Of a stretch of 64,000 bases of DNA, positions 24,515-35,200 are shown in pieces. The translations under genes and the position numbers were made by a program. The notes under the pieces were generated by a model. The model made no database searches. It worked only from the letters and a program-made list of their open reading frames with translations, and was not told where the DNA came from. Position 1 is the first letter of the stretch; the number at the start of each line of letters is the position of its first letter. This DNA comes from Anaerosacchariphilus polymeriproducens (GTDB taxonomy: Bacteria > Bacillota > Clostridia > Lachnospirales > Lachnospiraceae), in NCBI RefSeq assembly GCF_003363435.1, contig NZ_QRCT01000034.1, positions 1 through 64,000 on the forward strand, given 5' to 3'.

Positions 24515-25783
24515 TCAGTTATAAAATTCAAGCTCGGTCTTATATTCATTATAAGGCTGAGTTTTAAATTTGCTACTGACAATTCCCTGATAAATTTGAG
24601 AGGCAAAAATATCTTGTTGAATCATTTTTTTGCCTAATTCAGAAAGAGCATCAGTTTGAGAGGAAAGCTTTGTTATCATTGGAGTACTGCTATTTTCCTT
24701 AATTTTAGTAAGTAGTTTAGAAGCAGATTTATTAATTCCCAAAATTCTTGCATATGGGACTTCCACAGAATTAACAAAAGAATTATGAGAAGCAGCAGTC
24801 TTTAAATTTAATAGAACATGGATCAGGCAACGGCATATTCTTGTGTATGTCATTTCTTTCGATTTTAGTAAATTGCAAAACTGATCAAAATTCTCGTATT
24901 TTGATAATGATCCAAGTATTCTGTTTGATAAAGCAGGGGATACATCTAAAAATTGTTCTAAACCTAAATCTTTATCCATATGAAGTTTATAATATAATAA
25001 ATCAGAAAGGTCATTGGAAACAATCGGATAAGTTTTGTTCCTATTTTCTTTTAATAAACGAAAGCTGGTGTTTGGTACCTGAGAATCTAAAAAATCTAAA
25101 TTTTTAGATTCTAATATATGTTTCCGAATAGAAGAAGCAGAACTAAAATGAGTTCCCAATTCTGTAGAATGATATCCGGAATCTAACCGAGATATTGTAA
25201 TTGGCTTGATATAGCTTGAAAGTTTCAGCAGAGCTTTACAATATTCAATCCCTAAGATGTTATTTGGATTAGATAATATCTCGTTTAGCTCTTCTTTTGA
25301 TGTATTAAATGAGATATTATTATTTGAAAATAAGTAATCTTCAATTGCTTTTTGACGGGCAAGCGGATAAGAAAGACCATTTTTTAGAAAAGTTTTTAGT
25401 TTTATTAAATAATCAGTTGGTTCCTTAACTAAAATCTCAGCAATTTCTTGAAGCGATTTTATTTGACCGCATTCACTCCCAAAACAAAGATAATCTACGC
25501 AATTCAATGCATCTAATATCGATACTGATCCATATGCGAATGATTCGGCACTTCCCGAAGCATAAATAACGGGAAGCTCTATTACGATATCCGCCCCATT
25601 TTCCAATGCCATTCTGGTTCTGGAAAACTTGTCAATTATGGCAGGGGCCCCTCGTTGAACAAAGTTTCCACTCATAATAATAATTGCATATTGTGATTGG
25701 GTTAACTCTTTCGCTTTTTGGATATGATATAAATGACCATTATGAAATGGATTGTATTCTGCAATAATTCCTACTGTATTCAA
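24515..25783 (-). CDS. tmcAL: tRNA(Met) cytidine acetate ligase TmcAL
   Basis: 422 aa. TTG start at 25783 chosen because AGGAGG ends 6 bases before it and homologues begin at NTVGIIAEYNPFHNGH; the longer frame lacks an SD. HxGH-type motif FHNGH, then GNFVQRGAPAIIDKFSRT and ADIVIELP are family signatures. The enzyme uses acetate and ATP to make N4-acetylcytidine at the wobble base of elongator tRNA-Met. Its neighbour pta-ackA makes acetate, a fitting though possibly chance pairing. Confidence 0.9.
   Translation of the reverse strand: MNTVGIIAEYNPFHNGHLYHIQKAKELTQSQYAIIIMSGNFVQRGAPAIIDKFSRTRMALENGADIVIELPVIYASGSAESFAYGSVSILDALNCVDYLCFGSECGQIKSLQEIAEILVKEPTDYLIKLKTFLKNGLSYPLARQKAIEDYLFSNNNISFNTSKEELNEILSNPNNILGIEYCKALLKLSSYIKPITISRLDSGYHSTELGTHFSSASSIRKHILESKNLDFLDSQVPNTSFRLLKENRNKTYPIVSNDLSDLLYYKLHMDKDLGLEQFLDVSPALSNRILGSLSKYENFDQFCNLLKSKEMTYTRICRCLIHVLLNLKTAASHNSFVNSVEVPYARILGINKSASKLLTKIKENSSTPMITKLSSQTDALSELGKKMIQQDIFASQIYQGIVSSKFKTQPYNEYKTELEFYN
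24533..24566 (+). terminator. Terminator of the polA-PFL cluster, inside the tmcAL 3' end
   Basis: CTCGGTCTTATA (24533-24544) pairs with TATAAGGCTGAG (24550-24561), two G-U pairs, then TTTT. It lies within the last codons of the convergent tmcAL gene. Confidence 0.65.
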
Positions 25784-25817
25784 TGGTTCCCTCCTGATTT
25801 TCAAGATATTTGAAGAT

Positions 25818-25846
25818 ATTTTATCAGTTTTATTATGAAAATACAA
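25818..25846 (-). promoter_or_regulatory. Promoter for tmcAL
   Basis: On the minus strand TTGTAT (25846-25841), 17-base spacer, TAAAAT (25823-25818), preceded by TGA as an extended -10. Confidence 0.7.
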
Positions 25847-25960
25847 ATTTTATTTTTTCTTAAGAAATAAAAAAGTAAAAGTGTTAAAGAATTAACAAAA
25901 AAATGAGTACATCTTGGCTACTTTGTACTTGATTTAGTACCAAAAGTGGAGAATTACATC

Positions 25961-25989
25961 TTGTATACAATAAGCAAAAGGTTTATAAT
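25961..25989 (+). promoter_or_regulatory. Promoter for pta-ackA
   Basis: TTGTAT (25961-25966), 17-base spacer, TATAAT (25984-25989). Upstream near 25924-25942, GTACT and AGTAC flank TGATTT as a possible regulator site. Confidence 0.75.
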
Positions 25990-26045
25990 ATATTCATATA
26001 GAACTTAGAGAATAGGGCTGATAAATAACGGAAGGAGAGATTAAA

Positions 26046-27050
26046 TTGGCGTTTATTGATGTCATTAAAGAAAAAGCAAAGAAAGATAAGAAAACAATTG
26101 TTTTACCTGAAACAAGAGACAAAAGAACTTTAATTGCGGCAGCACAAGTATTAGAGGAAGGTACTGCTAATATTGTAATGATTGGGAAAGAAGAAAAAAT
26201 CTTCGATGGTGCCGGATGGTTAGAAGTGGATCTTACAGGAGTGAAAGTAATTGATCCTGATGAGACTGATAAATTAGAACATTATGTCAAGACGTTAACT
26301 GAGTTGAGAAAAAACAAAGGAATGACAGAAGAAAAAGCGAGAGAGATACTTTTAAATGATTACCTTACTTTTGGTGTTATGATGGTGAAGTGTAAAGATG
26401 CGGATGGTATGGTTGCAGGTGCATGCCATGCAACGGCCGATGTTTTAAGACCTTCTCTTCAGATTCTTAAAACTGCACCAGGTACAGATCTTGTATCTGC
26501 TTTCTTTATCATGGACGTTCCGAATTGTGAATATGGATCACATGGAACTTTTGTATTTGCTGACTGTGGACTGAATCAAGATCCGACTGCATCAGAATTA
26601 GCTTGTATTGCAGACAGCAGTGCCAAAAGTTTTAGAAGTCTGGTAGGAGAAAAGCCGGTGATCGCTATGCTGTCACATTCAACAAAAGGCAGCGCAAAAC
26701 ATGCATTGGTTGATAAAGTTGTAGAAGCTACTGAAATTGCAAAAGAGAGATATCCACAATTGACTTTGGATGGTGAGTTACAATTAGATGCATCAATTGT
26801 ACCAAGTATTGGGGCATCAAAAGCAAAAGGAAGTCCTGTTGCAGGTCATGCAAATGTTCTGGTATTTCCTAATTTGGATGCCGGAAACATTGGTTACAAA
26901 TTAGTACAAAGATTAGCAAAAGCAGATGCTTACGGTCCGATGTTACAAGGGATTGCAAGTCCAGTTAACGATTTGTCAAGAGGATGTTCTGCAGAAGACA
27001 TCGTAGGTGTTATCGCATTGACTGCTGTACAGGCTCAATTAAATGTGTAA
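26046..27050 (+). CDS. pta: Phosphate acetyltransferase
   Basis: 334 aa, the short single-domain form. TTG start, 8 bases after AAGGAG. Family landmarks: TIVLPETRDKRTLIAA at the start, DGMVAGACHATADVLRP, and PVAGHANVLVFPNLDAGNIGYKL near the C-terminus. It converts acetyl-CoA and phosphate to acetyl phosphate, the first half of acetate fermentation. ackA follows by 42 bp. Confidence 0.95.
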   Translation: MAFIDVIKEKAKKDKKTIVLPETRDKRTLIAAAQVLEEGTANIVMIGKEEKIFDGAGWLEVDLTGVKVIDPDETDKLEHYVKTLTELRKNKGMTEEKAREILLNDYLTFGVMMVKCKDADGMVAGACHATADVLRPSLQILKTAPGTDLVSAFFIMDVPNCEYGSHGTFVFADCGLNQDPTASELACIADSSAKSFRSLVGEKPVIAMLSHSTKGSAKHALVDKVVEATEIAKERYPQLTLDGELQLDASIVPSIGASKAKGSPVAGHANVLVFPNLDAGNIGYKLVQRLAKADAYGPMLQGIASPVNDLSRGCSAEDIVGVIALTAVQAQLNV

Positions 27051-27092
27051 AAAGAGGCATAAAGGATTTTAGTATAGAAAAGAGGGTTAAAC

Positions 27093-28283
27093 GTGAATAT
27101 ATTAGTTGTAAATTGTGGAAGTTCTTCGCTAAAATTTCAGTTAATTGATTCCAATACGGAAGAGGTTTTAGCAAAAGGTATTTGTGAAAGAATTGGAATT
27201 GACGGTAGAATCGTATATCAAAAAGGAGAGGGAGAAAAAGAAGTCACAGATTCTCCTATGCCGACTCATAAACAGGCAATTCAATTAGTCTTAAATGCAC
27301 TTATGAACGAGAAATCAGGTGTTATTAAAAGTCTTGATGAGGTAGGGGCAGTTGGACATCGTGTAGTACATGGCGGCGAAAAATTTGCATCATCTATTAT
27401 TTTAAATAATGAAGTAATAAAAGGAATTGAAGAATGTAATGATTTGGCTCCTCTTCATAATCCGGCAAATTTAATTGGTATTCATGCATGTAAAGAGTTA
27501 ATGCCTGGCACTCCTATGGTTGCTGTTTTTGATACAGCGTTTCACCAAACAATGCCGGAAAAATCATATATGTATGGACTTCCATACAAATATTATGATG
27601 AATATAAAATAAGAAGATATGGTTTCCATGGAACAAGTCATAGTTATGTTTCAAAAAAAGCAGCAGAGCTTTTAAATCAACCATATGAAAGTATGAAAAT
27701 GATAGTATGTCATCTGGGAAATGGTGCAAGTATTTGTGCTGTTGAAAATGGAAAATCAGTTGATACATCTATGGGATTAACTCCATTAGAAGGTTTGGTC
27801 ATGGGAACACGTTCCGGCGATATTGATCCAGCGATTATTGAGTTTATTGCTCAAAAAGAAGGATTAGATATTACATCAATCATGAATATTTTGAATAAAG
27901 AGTCAGGTGTTTATGGAATTTCGGGAGTATCCAGTGATTTTAGAGATTTAGAAAGTGCAGCAGCAAATGGTGATGAACGTGCTGCAAGAGCATTGGAGAT
28001 ATTTCGATATAGAGTGTTAAAATATATTGGTTCCTATATTGCAGCATTGAATGGTGTAGATGCTATTTGCTTTACTGCCGGTTTAGGTGAAAATGATCCG
28101 GTTCTGCGTTCAACAGTTTGTAATAACTTAGCATACTTAGGTATTGAAATTGATAAAGAAGCAAATAGCGTTCGTGGAAAAGATATTGTTATTTCAACAC
28201 CGGATTCCAAAGTCAAAGTTCTAGTGATTCCAACGAATGAAGAACTTGCCATTGCAAGGGAGACTTTAGCTTTAGTTAAATAA
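27093..28283 (+). CDS. ackA: Acetate kinase
   Basis: 396 aa, GTG start. ASKHA-fold signatures [16 protein letters not shown] at the N-terminus and [11 protein letters not shown] in the middle; [20 protein letters not shown] and FTAGLGEND are also typical. It makes ATP and acetate from acetyl phosphate, the main substrate-level ATP step of this anaerobe. Second gene of the pta-ackA operon. Confidence 0.96.
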   Translation: MNILVVNCGSSSLKFQLIDSNTEEVLAKGICERIGIDGRIVYQKGEGEKEVTDSPMPTHKQAIQLVLNALMNEKSGVIKSLDEVGAVGHRVVHGGEKFASSIILNNEVIKGIEECNDLAPLHNPANLIGIHACKELMPGTPMVAVFDTAFHQTMPEKSYMYGLPYKYYDEYKIRRYGFHGTSHSYVSKKAAELLNQPYESMKMIVCHLGNGASICAVENGKSVDTSMGLTPLEGLVMGTRSGDIDPAIIEFIAQKEGLDITSIMNILNKESGVYGISGVSSDFRDLESAAANGDERAARALEIFRYRVLKYIGSYIAALNGVDAICFTAGLGENDPVLRSTVCNNLAYLGIEIDKEANSVRGKDIVISTPDSKVKVLVIPTNEELAIARETLALVK

Positions 28284-28340
28284 TAAGATATTGTTCAATT
28301 GCACCTCTTAAACTAAAAAACGTGTGATTATAAAAAATGA

Positions 28341-28369
28341 TTGACAAATCAAAAGTGTATGGGTATAAT
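28341..28369 (+). promoter_or_regulatory. Consensus promoter for DUF177-rpmF
   Basis: TTGACA (28341-28346), 17-base spacer, TATAAT (28364-28369). Both boxes are perfect. Confidence 0.88.
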
Positions 28370-28447
28370 TGATTGGTGTGGAAATAGCATAGAAATCGAT
28401 GCATTCCAACTATAATTATGTCTTATAATAGACGAATTGAGGAATAT

Positions 28448-28975
28448 ATGCTAATAAACATATCAGATATTTTATCTCATGAAAATCAGGTCGTGCAAAA
28501 AGAAGTCGTGTTAGAGATGGAGGAATTTACTTTTAAAATGGGAACTTTTCCTATTATAGAGAAAACTCCGGTACATTTGATACTGACAAATATGGGCAAT
28601 AAAAAATTGCTGGTAGAGGGAATGGTAGATTTATCTCTAGTAATTCCATGTGCAAGATGTTTGGAAGATGTTAAAACCGACATGCACCTGAATATTTCAA
28701 AAGAAGTCGATATGAAGATTTCTGATGAAGAACGAATGAAAGAAATGGATGAAACACATTTTATGCTTGGATATGATCTGGATGTAGAGAAGCTGATTTA
28801 TGGAGAAATTTTATTGAATTGGCCGATTAAGGTTCTATGTAAAGAAGACTGTTTGGGAATCTGTAGTATCTGTGGCAAGAATCTTAATTTAGGTAAATGC
28901 GAGTGTGATACAGAAACATTAGATCCAAGAATGGCAGCAATCCAAGATGTTTTTAAGAAATTTAAGGAGGTGTAA
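28448..28975 (+). CDS. DUF177 (YceD) large-subunit rRNA accumulation protein
   Basis: 175 aa from the ATG at 28448 (MLINISDIL, as in homologues), with GAGGA just upstream; an ATG at 28418 has no SD. Contains PCARCLEDV in the middle and a C-terminal CKEDCLGICSICGKNL cysteine cluster that likely binds zinc. YceD family proteins are encoded next to rpmF in most bacteria and affect 23S rRNA levels. The rpmF ATG follows by 2 bp. Confidence 0.85.
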   Translation: MLINISDILSHENQVVQKEVVLEMEEFTFKMGTFPIIEKTPVHLILTNMGNKKLLVEGMVDLSLVIPCARCLEDVKTDMHLNISKEVDMKISDEERMKEMDETHFMLGYDLDVEKLIYGEILLNWPIKVLCKEDCLGICSICGKNLNLGKCECDTETLDPRMAAIQDVFKKFKEV

Positions 28976-28977
28976 TT

Positions 28978-29160
28978 ATGTCTATCTGTCCAAAAAATAA
29001 ATCTTCTAAAGGAAGAAGAGATAAGAGAAGAGCTAACTGGAAAATGAGTGTTCCAAATTTAGTAAAATGCAGTAAATGTGGAGCTTTAATGATGCCTCAC
29101 AGAGTATGTAAGGCTTGTGGCTCATACAACAAAAAAGAAATTATCTCAGTTGATAAATAA
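28978..29160 (+). CDS. rpmF: Ribosomal protein bL32
   Basis: 60 aa. Starts SICPKNKSSKGRRDKRRANW and has a full zinc site C31, C34, C44, C47, the C+ form of L32. AAGGAGGTG lies just before the ATG. In zinc-responsive organisms a cysteine-free paralogue exists elsewhere; none is in this window. Confidence 0.96.
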   Translation: MSICPKNKSSKGRRDKRRANWKMSVPNLVKCSKCGALMMPHRVCKACGSYNKKEIISVDK

Positions 29161-29188
29161 TAAAAGATAACATGCTTTGAAGAATGAG

Positions 29189-29222
29189 AAGGTGTCGCGC
29201 TAAATGTGCGGTGCCTTTTTTG
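29189..29222 (+). terminator. Terminator after rpmF
   Basis: AAGGTGTCGC (29189-29198) pairs with GTGCGGTGCCTT (29206-29217) with several G-U pairs, then TTTTTT. Confidence 0.75.
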
Positions 29223-29245
29223 TGGCTCTGTGTCAATAGTTAGCT

Positions 29246-29262
29246 GTGATTCTCTGAATCAC
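29246..29262. repeat. Short perfect hairpin
   Basis: GTGATTC-TCT-GAATCAC, 7-bp stem with a 3-nt loop and no T-run. It stands at the left end of the decayed stretch 29223-30180. Confidence 0.5.
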
Positions 29263-29331
29263 GTCCATTTACTGATATTATGGCAACTTTTATTATGGAT
29301 TTAAAATAATAAATGAAAGGAATAATATTTC

Positions 29332-29499
29332 ATGAATTTAAAAAAAAATATTTTTATTCAATTAATAATTTATATCTTAATATTATTAGGGTTTATAATT
29401 TTTCTTGATTACAATATTAGAATAGCAATCTATATTTTAATTGCTCAAGCAATAGGTATGATTATTAGTCTTTTATTTATAAAATTATTTTCAAAATAA
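29332..29499 (+). CDS. 55-aa two-helix membrane peptide (hypothetical)
   Basis: ATG at 29332 about 11 bases after AAAGGA. The product starts MNLKKNIFIQ and holds two hydrophobic segments (~8-25 and ~30-50) with N-I-R between, ending KLFSK. It has no recognised family. It is the only intact frame in a ~1 kb stretch of otherwise broken DNA between rpmF and plsX, so it may be a remnant or a recently arrived small gene. Confidence 0.4.
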   Translation: MNLKKNIFIQLIIYILILLGFIIFLDYNIRIAIYILIAQAIGMIISLLFIKLFSK

Positions 29500-29560
29500 A
29501 CAATAAGATAATCTTTTTTATTTTAATAATAAATATACAGTAAAAAATAAAACAGTATCC

Positions 29561-29962
29561 TTTAAAATTAATAAGAACTGGGAAGCTTATCAGCAGAATA
29601 AGATTGAGGAATACTAACTAGAAGATGGCAGAGTTGATTATAAAAAGTTAAATGCTGATTTCTGGAATCGAGAGGATGGGTTCTTTCAAGGGAATTGGTG
29701 GCAAGATCAAGAGAAATTAGCTATGGCAGCTTATGTTTAAAAATTAGAGGCTGGGACTTTTGGTGAAATAAATATCGTGGACATGATAAGCCAATATAGA
29801 GATGGGGAACATAATCCAAGACTAAATGCATTACAGGCGTTAGCGAATGCTCCAAGGCAATCCTCGTATAATATTTCGTTAATTGATGCATTTATAACCA
29901 ATCTCTATGCTTGTGGAAGAAAATTTGATGAAAGCAAAAGATCTGAATTTATGAAAAGTTAA
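29561..29962 (+). pseudogene. Pseudogene interrupted by two TAA codons
   Basis: One frame can be read across 29561-29962 as a coherent, hydrophilic sequence (NWEAYQQNKIEEY, DFWNREDGFFQGNWWQDQEK, NPRLNALQALANAPRQSS). It is broken by TAA at 29615-29617 and 29738-29740; each sits where CAA (Gln) would read through, so two C-to-T changes explain both. No intact start is evident. The family is not recognised; the composition recalls mobile-element cargo. The last 61 codons remain open from an ATG at 29777. Confidence 0.65.
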
Positions 29963-30182
29963 TATAAAATCCAATAAGTACTTAAAGTAATATTTATTAT
30001 GGTTATACAATTATTTAAAACTTTTTTCAATCTCAAAACTCCTCAATTTATCTAATAAATTTATAAAGAGTATAAAAAAAGATAGCCAATCAAGGCTATT
30101 TTTAAAATTAAAACCAGGCTTCACGAAAAGCAAATCATAAGAATAAATTATAAGAATACAATAAAGAAAATAGAAAAAAATT
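29963..30182. other. AT-rich intergenic stretch
   Basis: No convincing gene. A small hairpin TAGCC-AATCAA-GGCTA (30083-30098) followed by TTTTT may terminate the decayed stretch; A-rich sequence on its left would let it work on the other strand too. Confidence 0.5.
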
Positions 30183-30183
30183 A

Positions 30184-30212
30184 TTGATTTATATTTCGAT
30201 ATATAGTATATT
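30184..30212 (+). promoter_or_regulatory. Promoter for plsX-acpP
   Basis: TTGATT (30184-30189), 17-base spacer, TATATT (30207-30212), 29 bases before the plsX ATG. Confidence 0.55.
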
Positions 30213-30240
30213 TGCATATAGGTATGCAAGGAGGATAAAA

Positions 30241-31254
30241 ATGCAGGATATAGTAAAAATAGCTGTGGATGCTATGGGTGGAGATAACGCACCAACAGAG
30301 ATTGTAAAAGGTACTATTCAAGCTATTAAAAAACGTCAAGACATTAAAGTATTTCTCGTAGGCAAAGAAGAAGTCATAAAAAAAGAATTAGCTCAGTATG
30401 AATATCCAGAAGGACAGCTTGAAATTGTAAATGCTAAGGAAGTGATAGAAACAGCAGAACCTCCAGTTATGGCAATACGCAGGAAAAAAGATTCTTCCAT
30501 TGTAAAAGCAATGAATCTTGTAAAAAGCGGGGAAGCAGATGCGTTAGTTTCAGCCGGAAGTTCCGGAGCTATATTGGTCGGAGGACAAGTTATTGTTGGA
30601 AGGATAAAAGGCGTGGAGAGGCCTCCTTTAGCTCCTTTGATTCCAACCAAAAAAGGAGTTTCACTTTTAATCGATTGTGGAGCAAATGTTGATGCAAGGG
30701 CGTCACATTTACTACAATTTGCAAAAATGGGTTCTGTTTATATGGAAAATGTAATAGGAATTAAAAATCCCAAAGTGGCAATAGTAAATATAGGCGCTGA
30801 AGAAGAAAAAGGAAATGCATTGGTTAAAGAAACATTCCCATTATTAAAAAATTCTCCCGAGATTAATTTTATTGGAAGTATTGAAGCAAGAGATATTCCG
30901 AGCGGAGATGCAGATGTAATCGTATGTGAAGCCTTTGTAGGAAATGTAATTTTAAAATTGTATGAAGGAGTAGGGGCTACCTTAATCGGTAAGATAAAAG
31001 AAGGAATGATGAGTTCCCTGCGTTCAAAAATCGGAGCTTTGTTGGTAAAACCGGCATTGAAAGAGACATTAAAATCATTTGATGCAAGTCAGTATGGTGG
31101 GGCACCGCTACTTGGGTTGAATGGATTGGTAGTGAAGACACATGGTAGTTCTAAAGCAACAGAAGTAATGAATTCGATTATACAATGCGTTACTTTTAAA
31201 GAACAAAATATAAATGAAAAAATAAAGCAGAATATATCTTTAAACGAAGAATAA
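30241..31254 (+). CDS. plsX: Phosphate acyltransferase PlsX
   Basis: 337 aa. Start after AAGGAGG. Signatures [13 protein letters not shown] at the N-terminus, SAGSSGAIL, and [17 protein letters not shown] near the C-terminus. It makes acyl-phosphate from acyl-ACP for phospholipid synthesis, at the cytoplasmic face of the membrane. acpP, its carrier partner, follows by 16 bp. In many Firmicutes plsX sits with rpmF; here a decayed 1-kb insert separates them. Confidence 0.95.
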   Translation: MQDIVKIAVDAMGGDNAPTEIVKGTIQAIKKRQDIKVFLVGKEEVIKKELAQYEYPEGQLEIVNAKEVIETAEPPVMAIRRKKDSSIVKAMNLVKSGEADALVSAGSSGAILVGGQVIVGRIKGVERPPLAPLIPTKKGVSLLIDCGANVDARASHLLQFAKMGSVYMENVIGIKNPKVAIVNIGAEEEKGNALVKETFPLLKNSPEINFIGSIEARDIPSGDADVIVCEAFVGNVILKLYEGVGATLIGKIKEGMMSSLRSKIGALLVKPALKETLKSFDASQYGGAPLLGLNGLVVKTHGSSKATEVMNSIIQCVTFKEQNINEKIKQNISLNEE

Positions 31255-31270
31255 GGAAAGGGTGTTTAAG

Positions 31271-31501
31271 ATGGAATTTGAAAAATTAAAAAAAATAATT
31301 GCAGAAGTATTGAATGTGGATGTAGCAGAAATTACTATGGAGACAACATTTGTAGATGATCTGGGAGCAGATTCATTAGATATTTTTCAAATAATTATGG
31401 GTATTGAAGAAGAATTTGATATTGAAATTGCAAATGAAGAAGCTGAAAAAATTGCCACAGTAGGAGATGCAGTTGAACAAATAAAAAATGCAATAAACTA
31501 A
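31271..31501 (+). CDS. acpP: Acyl carrier protein
   Basis: 76 aa, acidic four-helix bundle. S35 in [13 protein letters not shown] takes the 4'-phosphopantetheine. GGAAAGGG precedes the ATG at 31271; the in-frame GTG at 31262 is part of that region. It carries acyl chains in fatty acid synthesis. Here the usual DSLD-x-V-E-L reads [10 protein letters not shown], a mild departure typical of Clostridia. Confidence 0.95.
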   Translation: MEFEKLKKIIAEVLNVDVAEITMETTFVDDLGADSLDIFQIIMGIEEEFDIEIANEEAEKIATVGDAVEQIKNAIN

Positions 31502-31512
31502 TGTGAACGCAG

Positions 31513-31542
31513 AAAAAGCCCTTTATTGAAGGGCTTTTTCGC
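31513..31542 (+). terminator. Strong terminator after acpP
   Basis: AAAAAGCCCTT (31513-31523) pairs with AAGGGCTTTTT (31529-31539). Confidence 0.93.
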
Positions 31543-31601
31543 TTTACGACAGGTAGAAAATTGTTTGTAAAATATGATACGGGAATAAAAGATGGGAAGT
31601 G

Positions 31602-32291
31602 ATGAAAATTAGATTAGAAGATCTTCAAAAGAGAATAGGCTATCAATTTAGTGATATTTCATTATTAAAACAGGCAATGACCCATAGTTCTTACGCGAAC
31701 GAACGTAAACTGGGTAAATTAATGAATAATGAAAGATTGGAATTTTTGGGTGATGCGGTTTTAGAACTAGTATCCAGTGAGTTTTTGTATACTAATAATC
31801 CACAGCTTCATGAAGGTGACTTGACGAAAACAAGAGCAAGTATTGTATGCGAATCTACTTTAGCTTTTTGTACAAGACAGATAGAATTAGGGAAATATCT
31901 TCTTTTGGGAAAAGGAGAAGAACACACTGGAGGAAGAGACAGGAATTCTATTGTATCAGATGCAATGGAGGCTTTAATTGGTGCAATTTATTTAGATGGT
32001 GGTTTTGCTAATGCAAAAGAGTTCATCAATCAATTTATTTTGAAGGATATAGAAAAGAAAAAGCTCTTTTTTGATAGCAAGACTATCTTACAAGAGGTGA
32101 TACAGAAAATGAATCGTGGTGAGCTTTCCTATGAATTAATCTCAGAGGAAGGTCCGGATCATGCGAAACAATTTGTGGTCAATGCAAAAATAGATGAGGA
32201 AGTTATTGGAAATGGAAGGGGTAAAACAAAAAAAGCAGCGGAACAGGAAGCCGCTTATAGTGCGCTGATGAAATTAAACGCTAAGGAGTAA
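31602..32291 (+). CDS. rnc: Ribonuclease III
   Basis: 229 aa. RNase III signature NERLEFLGDAVLEL at ~39-52, with the second acidic site SDAMEALIGAIYLD. C-terminal double-stranded RNA-binding domain ends GRGKTKKAAEQEAAYSALMKL. It cuts double-stranded RNA in rRNA precursors and in sense/antisense duplexes, so it could process the toxin/antisense pair in this genome. Starts at 31599 (GTG) or 31602 (ATG) are both possible; ATG preferred. Confidence 0.95.
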   Translation: MKIRLEDLQKRIGYQFSDISLLKQAMTHSSYANERKLGKLMNNERLEFLGDAVLELVSSEFLYTNNPQLHEGDLTKTRASIVCESTLAFCTRQIELGKYLLLGKGEEHTGGRDRNSIVSDAMEALIGAIYLDGGFANAKEFINQFILKDIEKKKLFFDSKTILQEVIQKMNRGELSYELISEEGPDHAKQFVVNAKIDEEVIGNGRGKTKKAAEQEAAYSALMKLNAKE

Positions 32292-32294
32292 ACT

Positions 32295-35200
32295 ATGTAT
32301 TTAAAAAGTATAGAAGTACACGGATTTAAATCGTTTGCTAACAAAATTGTATTTGATTTTCATAATGGAATCACAGGAATTGTAGGACCTAATGGAAGTG
32401 GAAAAAGTAATGTTGCAGATGCCGTGCGCTGGGTGTTAGGTGAGCAGAGAGTAAAGCAGCTTAGAAGTTCCAGTATGCAGGATGTTATTTTTTCAGGTAC
32501 AGAAAATAGAAAGCCATTAGGGTATGCTTATGTTGCAATTACTCTTGATAATTCAGATCATCAGTTGCCTATTGATTACGAAGAAGTTACCATTGCAAGA
32601 CGTGTGTATCGTTCAGGAGAAAGTGAATATTTATTAAACGGTACCAGTTGTAGGTTAAAAGATGTGAATGAACTTTTTTATGATACAGGAATCGGTAAGG
32701 AAGGTTATTCTATAATCGGTCAGGGACAAATTGAGCGGATATTAAGCGGAAAACCGGAAGAAAGAAGAGAATTATTTGATGAAGCTGCCGGTATCGTAAA
32801 ATATAAGAGAAGAAAGGCCACTGCTCAGAAAAAGCTTGAAAGTGAAAGGCAGAATCTTGTACGAATAAAAGATATTCTTTCAGAATTAGAAAAACAGATT
32901 GGTCCTTTAGAGAAACAAGCAGAAACCGCAAAAATTTATTTGAAAAAGAAAGAAGAATTAAAAACCTATGATGTTAATATGTTTTTAATGGAAATTGAAC
33001 AATTAAAAGAGCAGTCTCTTGAAATAGAGAAGAAACTAGTTATTGTAGAAAATGATTTAGAAGAAACAACGAATAATTATGAAAATACAAAAACGGAATA
33101 TGAAAAAATTGAATTAAATATTTCGAATACAGATGAAGTTTTAAAAAATACCAGAGATGAATTGAATCAAACAATTGTATTAAGTGGAAAATTAGAAGGA
33201 CAGATCAATGTATTAAAAGAACAGATTAATACGGCCAAAATGAATGATGAGCATTTGAGAAGTCGTTTGGAGAATATTCAAAATGCCTGGGACGAAAAAA
33301 AGAGTCAGCATGATATTTTAAAAGAGGAAAAAGCGGATTTTAATATTACATTAGAGAATCAAATTAAGATACAAGAAGATGCTCAAAGTCAATTACAAAA
33401 GATACAAAATAAAATTTCAAATTTGACGAAACAGATAGAATCAGGGAAAAGTGAAATCATACAAATTTTAAATGACAAAGGTTCAACGAAAGGAAAACTG
33501 CAAAGATATGATACTATGCTTGAGCAGGTGAATATTCGAAAAGCGCAGTTAAGTCAAAGACTTTTAAGATTAAAAAGCGAAGAGGCCGAACAGGATATTT
33601 TGCTGGCTGATTATCGGAAGAAACTTGAAGATGCTACAAGTATTATTGTAGAGTTGGAAAATCGTTTTGAAGTCGTTAAAAAGCAAATTGTTGAACTTAA
33701 AAGTGAAAGAGAAGCCGCAAATAAAGAATTAGAACAAAAAAATATATTATATCATAGTACAAAATCAAAGTTAGAATCCTTAAAAAACCTAACAGAGCGA
33801 TATGATGGTTATGGTAACAGTATTCGTAAAGTAATGGAAAATAAGGACAAAGAACTTGGTCTGTTAGGAGTAGTTGCAGATATCATTAAAGTGGATAAGG
33901 AATATGAGATTGCAATCGAAACAGCCTTAGGTGGTAGTATACAAAATATTGTTACAGATAATGAGAATACTGCCAAGAAAATGATTGAGTATTTGAAGAA
34001 AAATAAATTTGGAAGGGCAACATTTTTGCCATTAACAAGTATTGGTAATCGAAATTCTCATCAAAATGATAAAGTACTTTCTGAAAATGGAGTAATTGGA
34101 TTTGCTCATACTCTGGTTAAAGTTGAGAAGAAGTTTGAAGAATTAGCAAATTATTTATTGGGAAGAATTTTGGTTGTAGATCATATTGACCATGCGATTG
34201 CTCTTGCCAAAAAATATAATCATTCTGTACGTATCGTTACATTGGAAGGGGAATCTTTAAACACCGGTGGTTCTATGACTGGAGGTGCTTTTAAAAATTC
34301 TAGTAATCTTCTAGGGCGTCGTAGAGAAATAGAAGAGATAGAAAATAAATTACAGGAAATTAAAAATTCAGTACAAAAAACGCAAGAAAAAATTGAGTAT
34401 ATAAGAAAAGAATATCAAATACTTACAGAGGAAAGTGAAGATATTAAAAAAGAAGTGCAAGAGCAGTATATTGTACAAAATACCGCTCAGTTAAACGTAT
34501 CGCAGGCAGAAACCAAAAGAGAAGAAGCAGAATTAGGATTTGATAGTTTAAAGATAGAAAATGCTGAGATTGAAAAGCAGTTGTTAGAAATTAAAGATAG
34601 CAAAGAACTTATTTTATTAGAAATATCTATGTCTGAAAAGCGTGAGAAAGAAATTGAAAAAGAGATTGAGGAGTATCAGTATCAACTGGAATCAGATTCA
34701 AAGGACGAGGCTGAACAGAGTCAACAGTTAGCCAAGATTCAGATGGAGGTTTCTAATTTAAAACAAAAAGAAGAGTTCATGAAGGAAAATGAGAATCGTA
34801 TTTTCCAGGAAATGAATAAATTAGAAGAAGAAAAAGAAATATTACAAAACAATGCTACAGCTGCGGTAGAAGAAGTTGAGAATAAGAATCATCAGATTCA
34901 TGAAATCAATGAAACGATAGAAAAATCAAAAGAAACGCAGATAGAGTTAGAATCTAAAATGAAAGACTTAGAAATAGAAAAAGAAAAGTGGTCATCCAGT
35001 TATAAGGGATTTTTTGAAAAAAGGGAAGATTTATCTAAAAGAATGAATCAATTGGATAAAGAGGTTTTCCGTCTAAACTCACAAATAGAGAAAATGAGAG
35101 AACAAATTGAGAACCAGACGAATTATATGTGGGATGAGTACGAACTGACTTTTCATGCAGCAAAAGAATTGCGTGACGAAGCTATGGACAATCTTGCTCT

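Noticed and set aside
25913-25945. GTAC-containing repeats before pta as a CRISPR-like or mobile-element end
   Set aside because: Only two to three short words, irregular spacing, no spacer structure; at most a regulator site.
30011-30229. 72-aa minus-strand frame between the pseudogene and plsX
   Set aside because: It is AT-rich, has no SD, runs through the plsX promoter and SD, and resembles no family.
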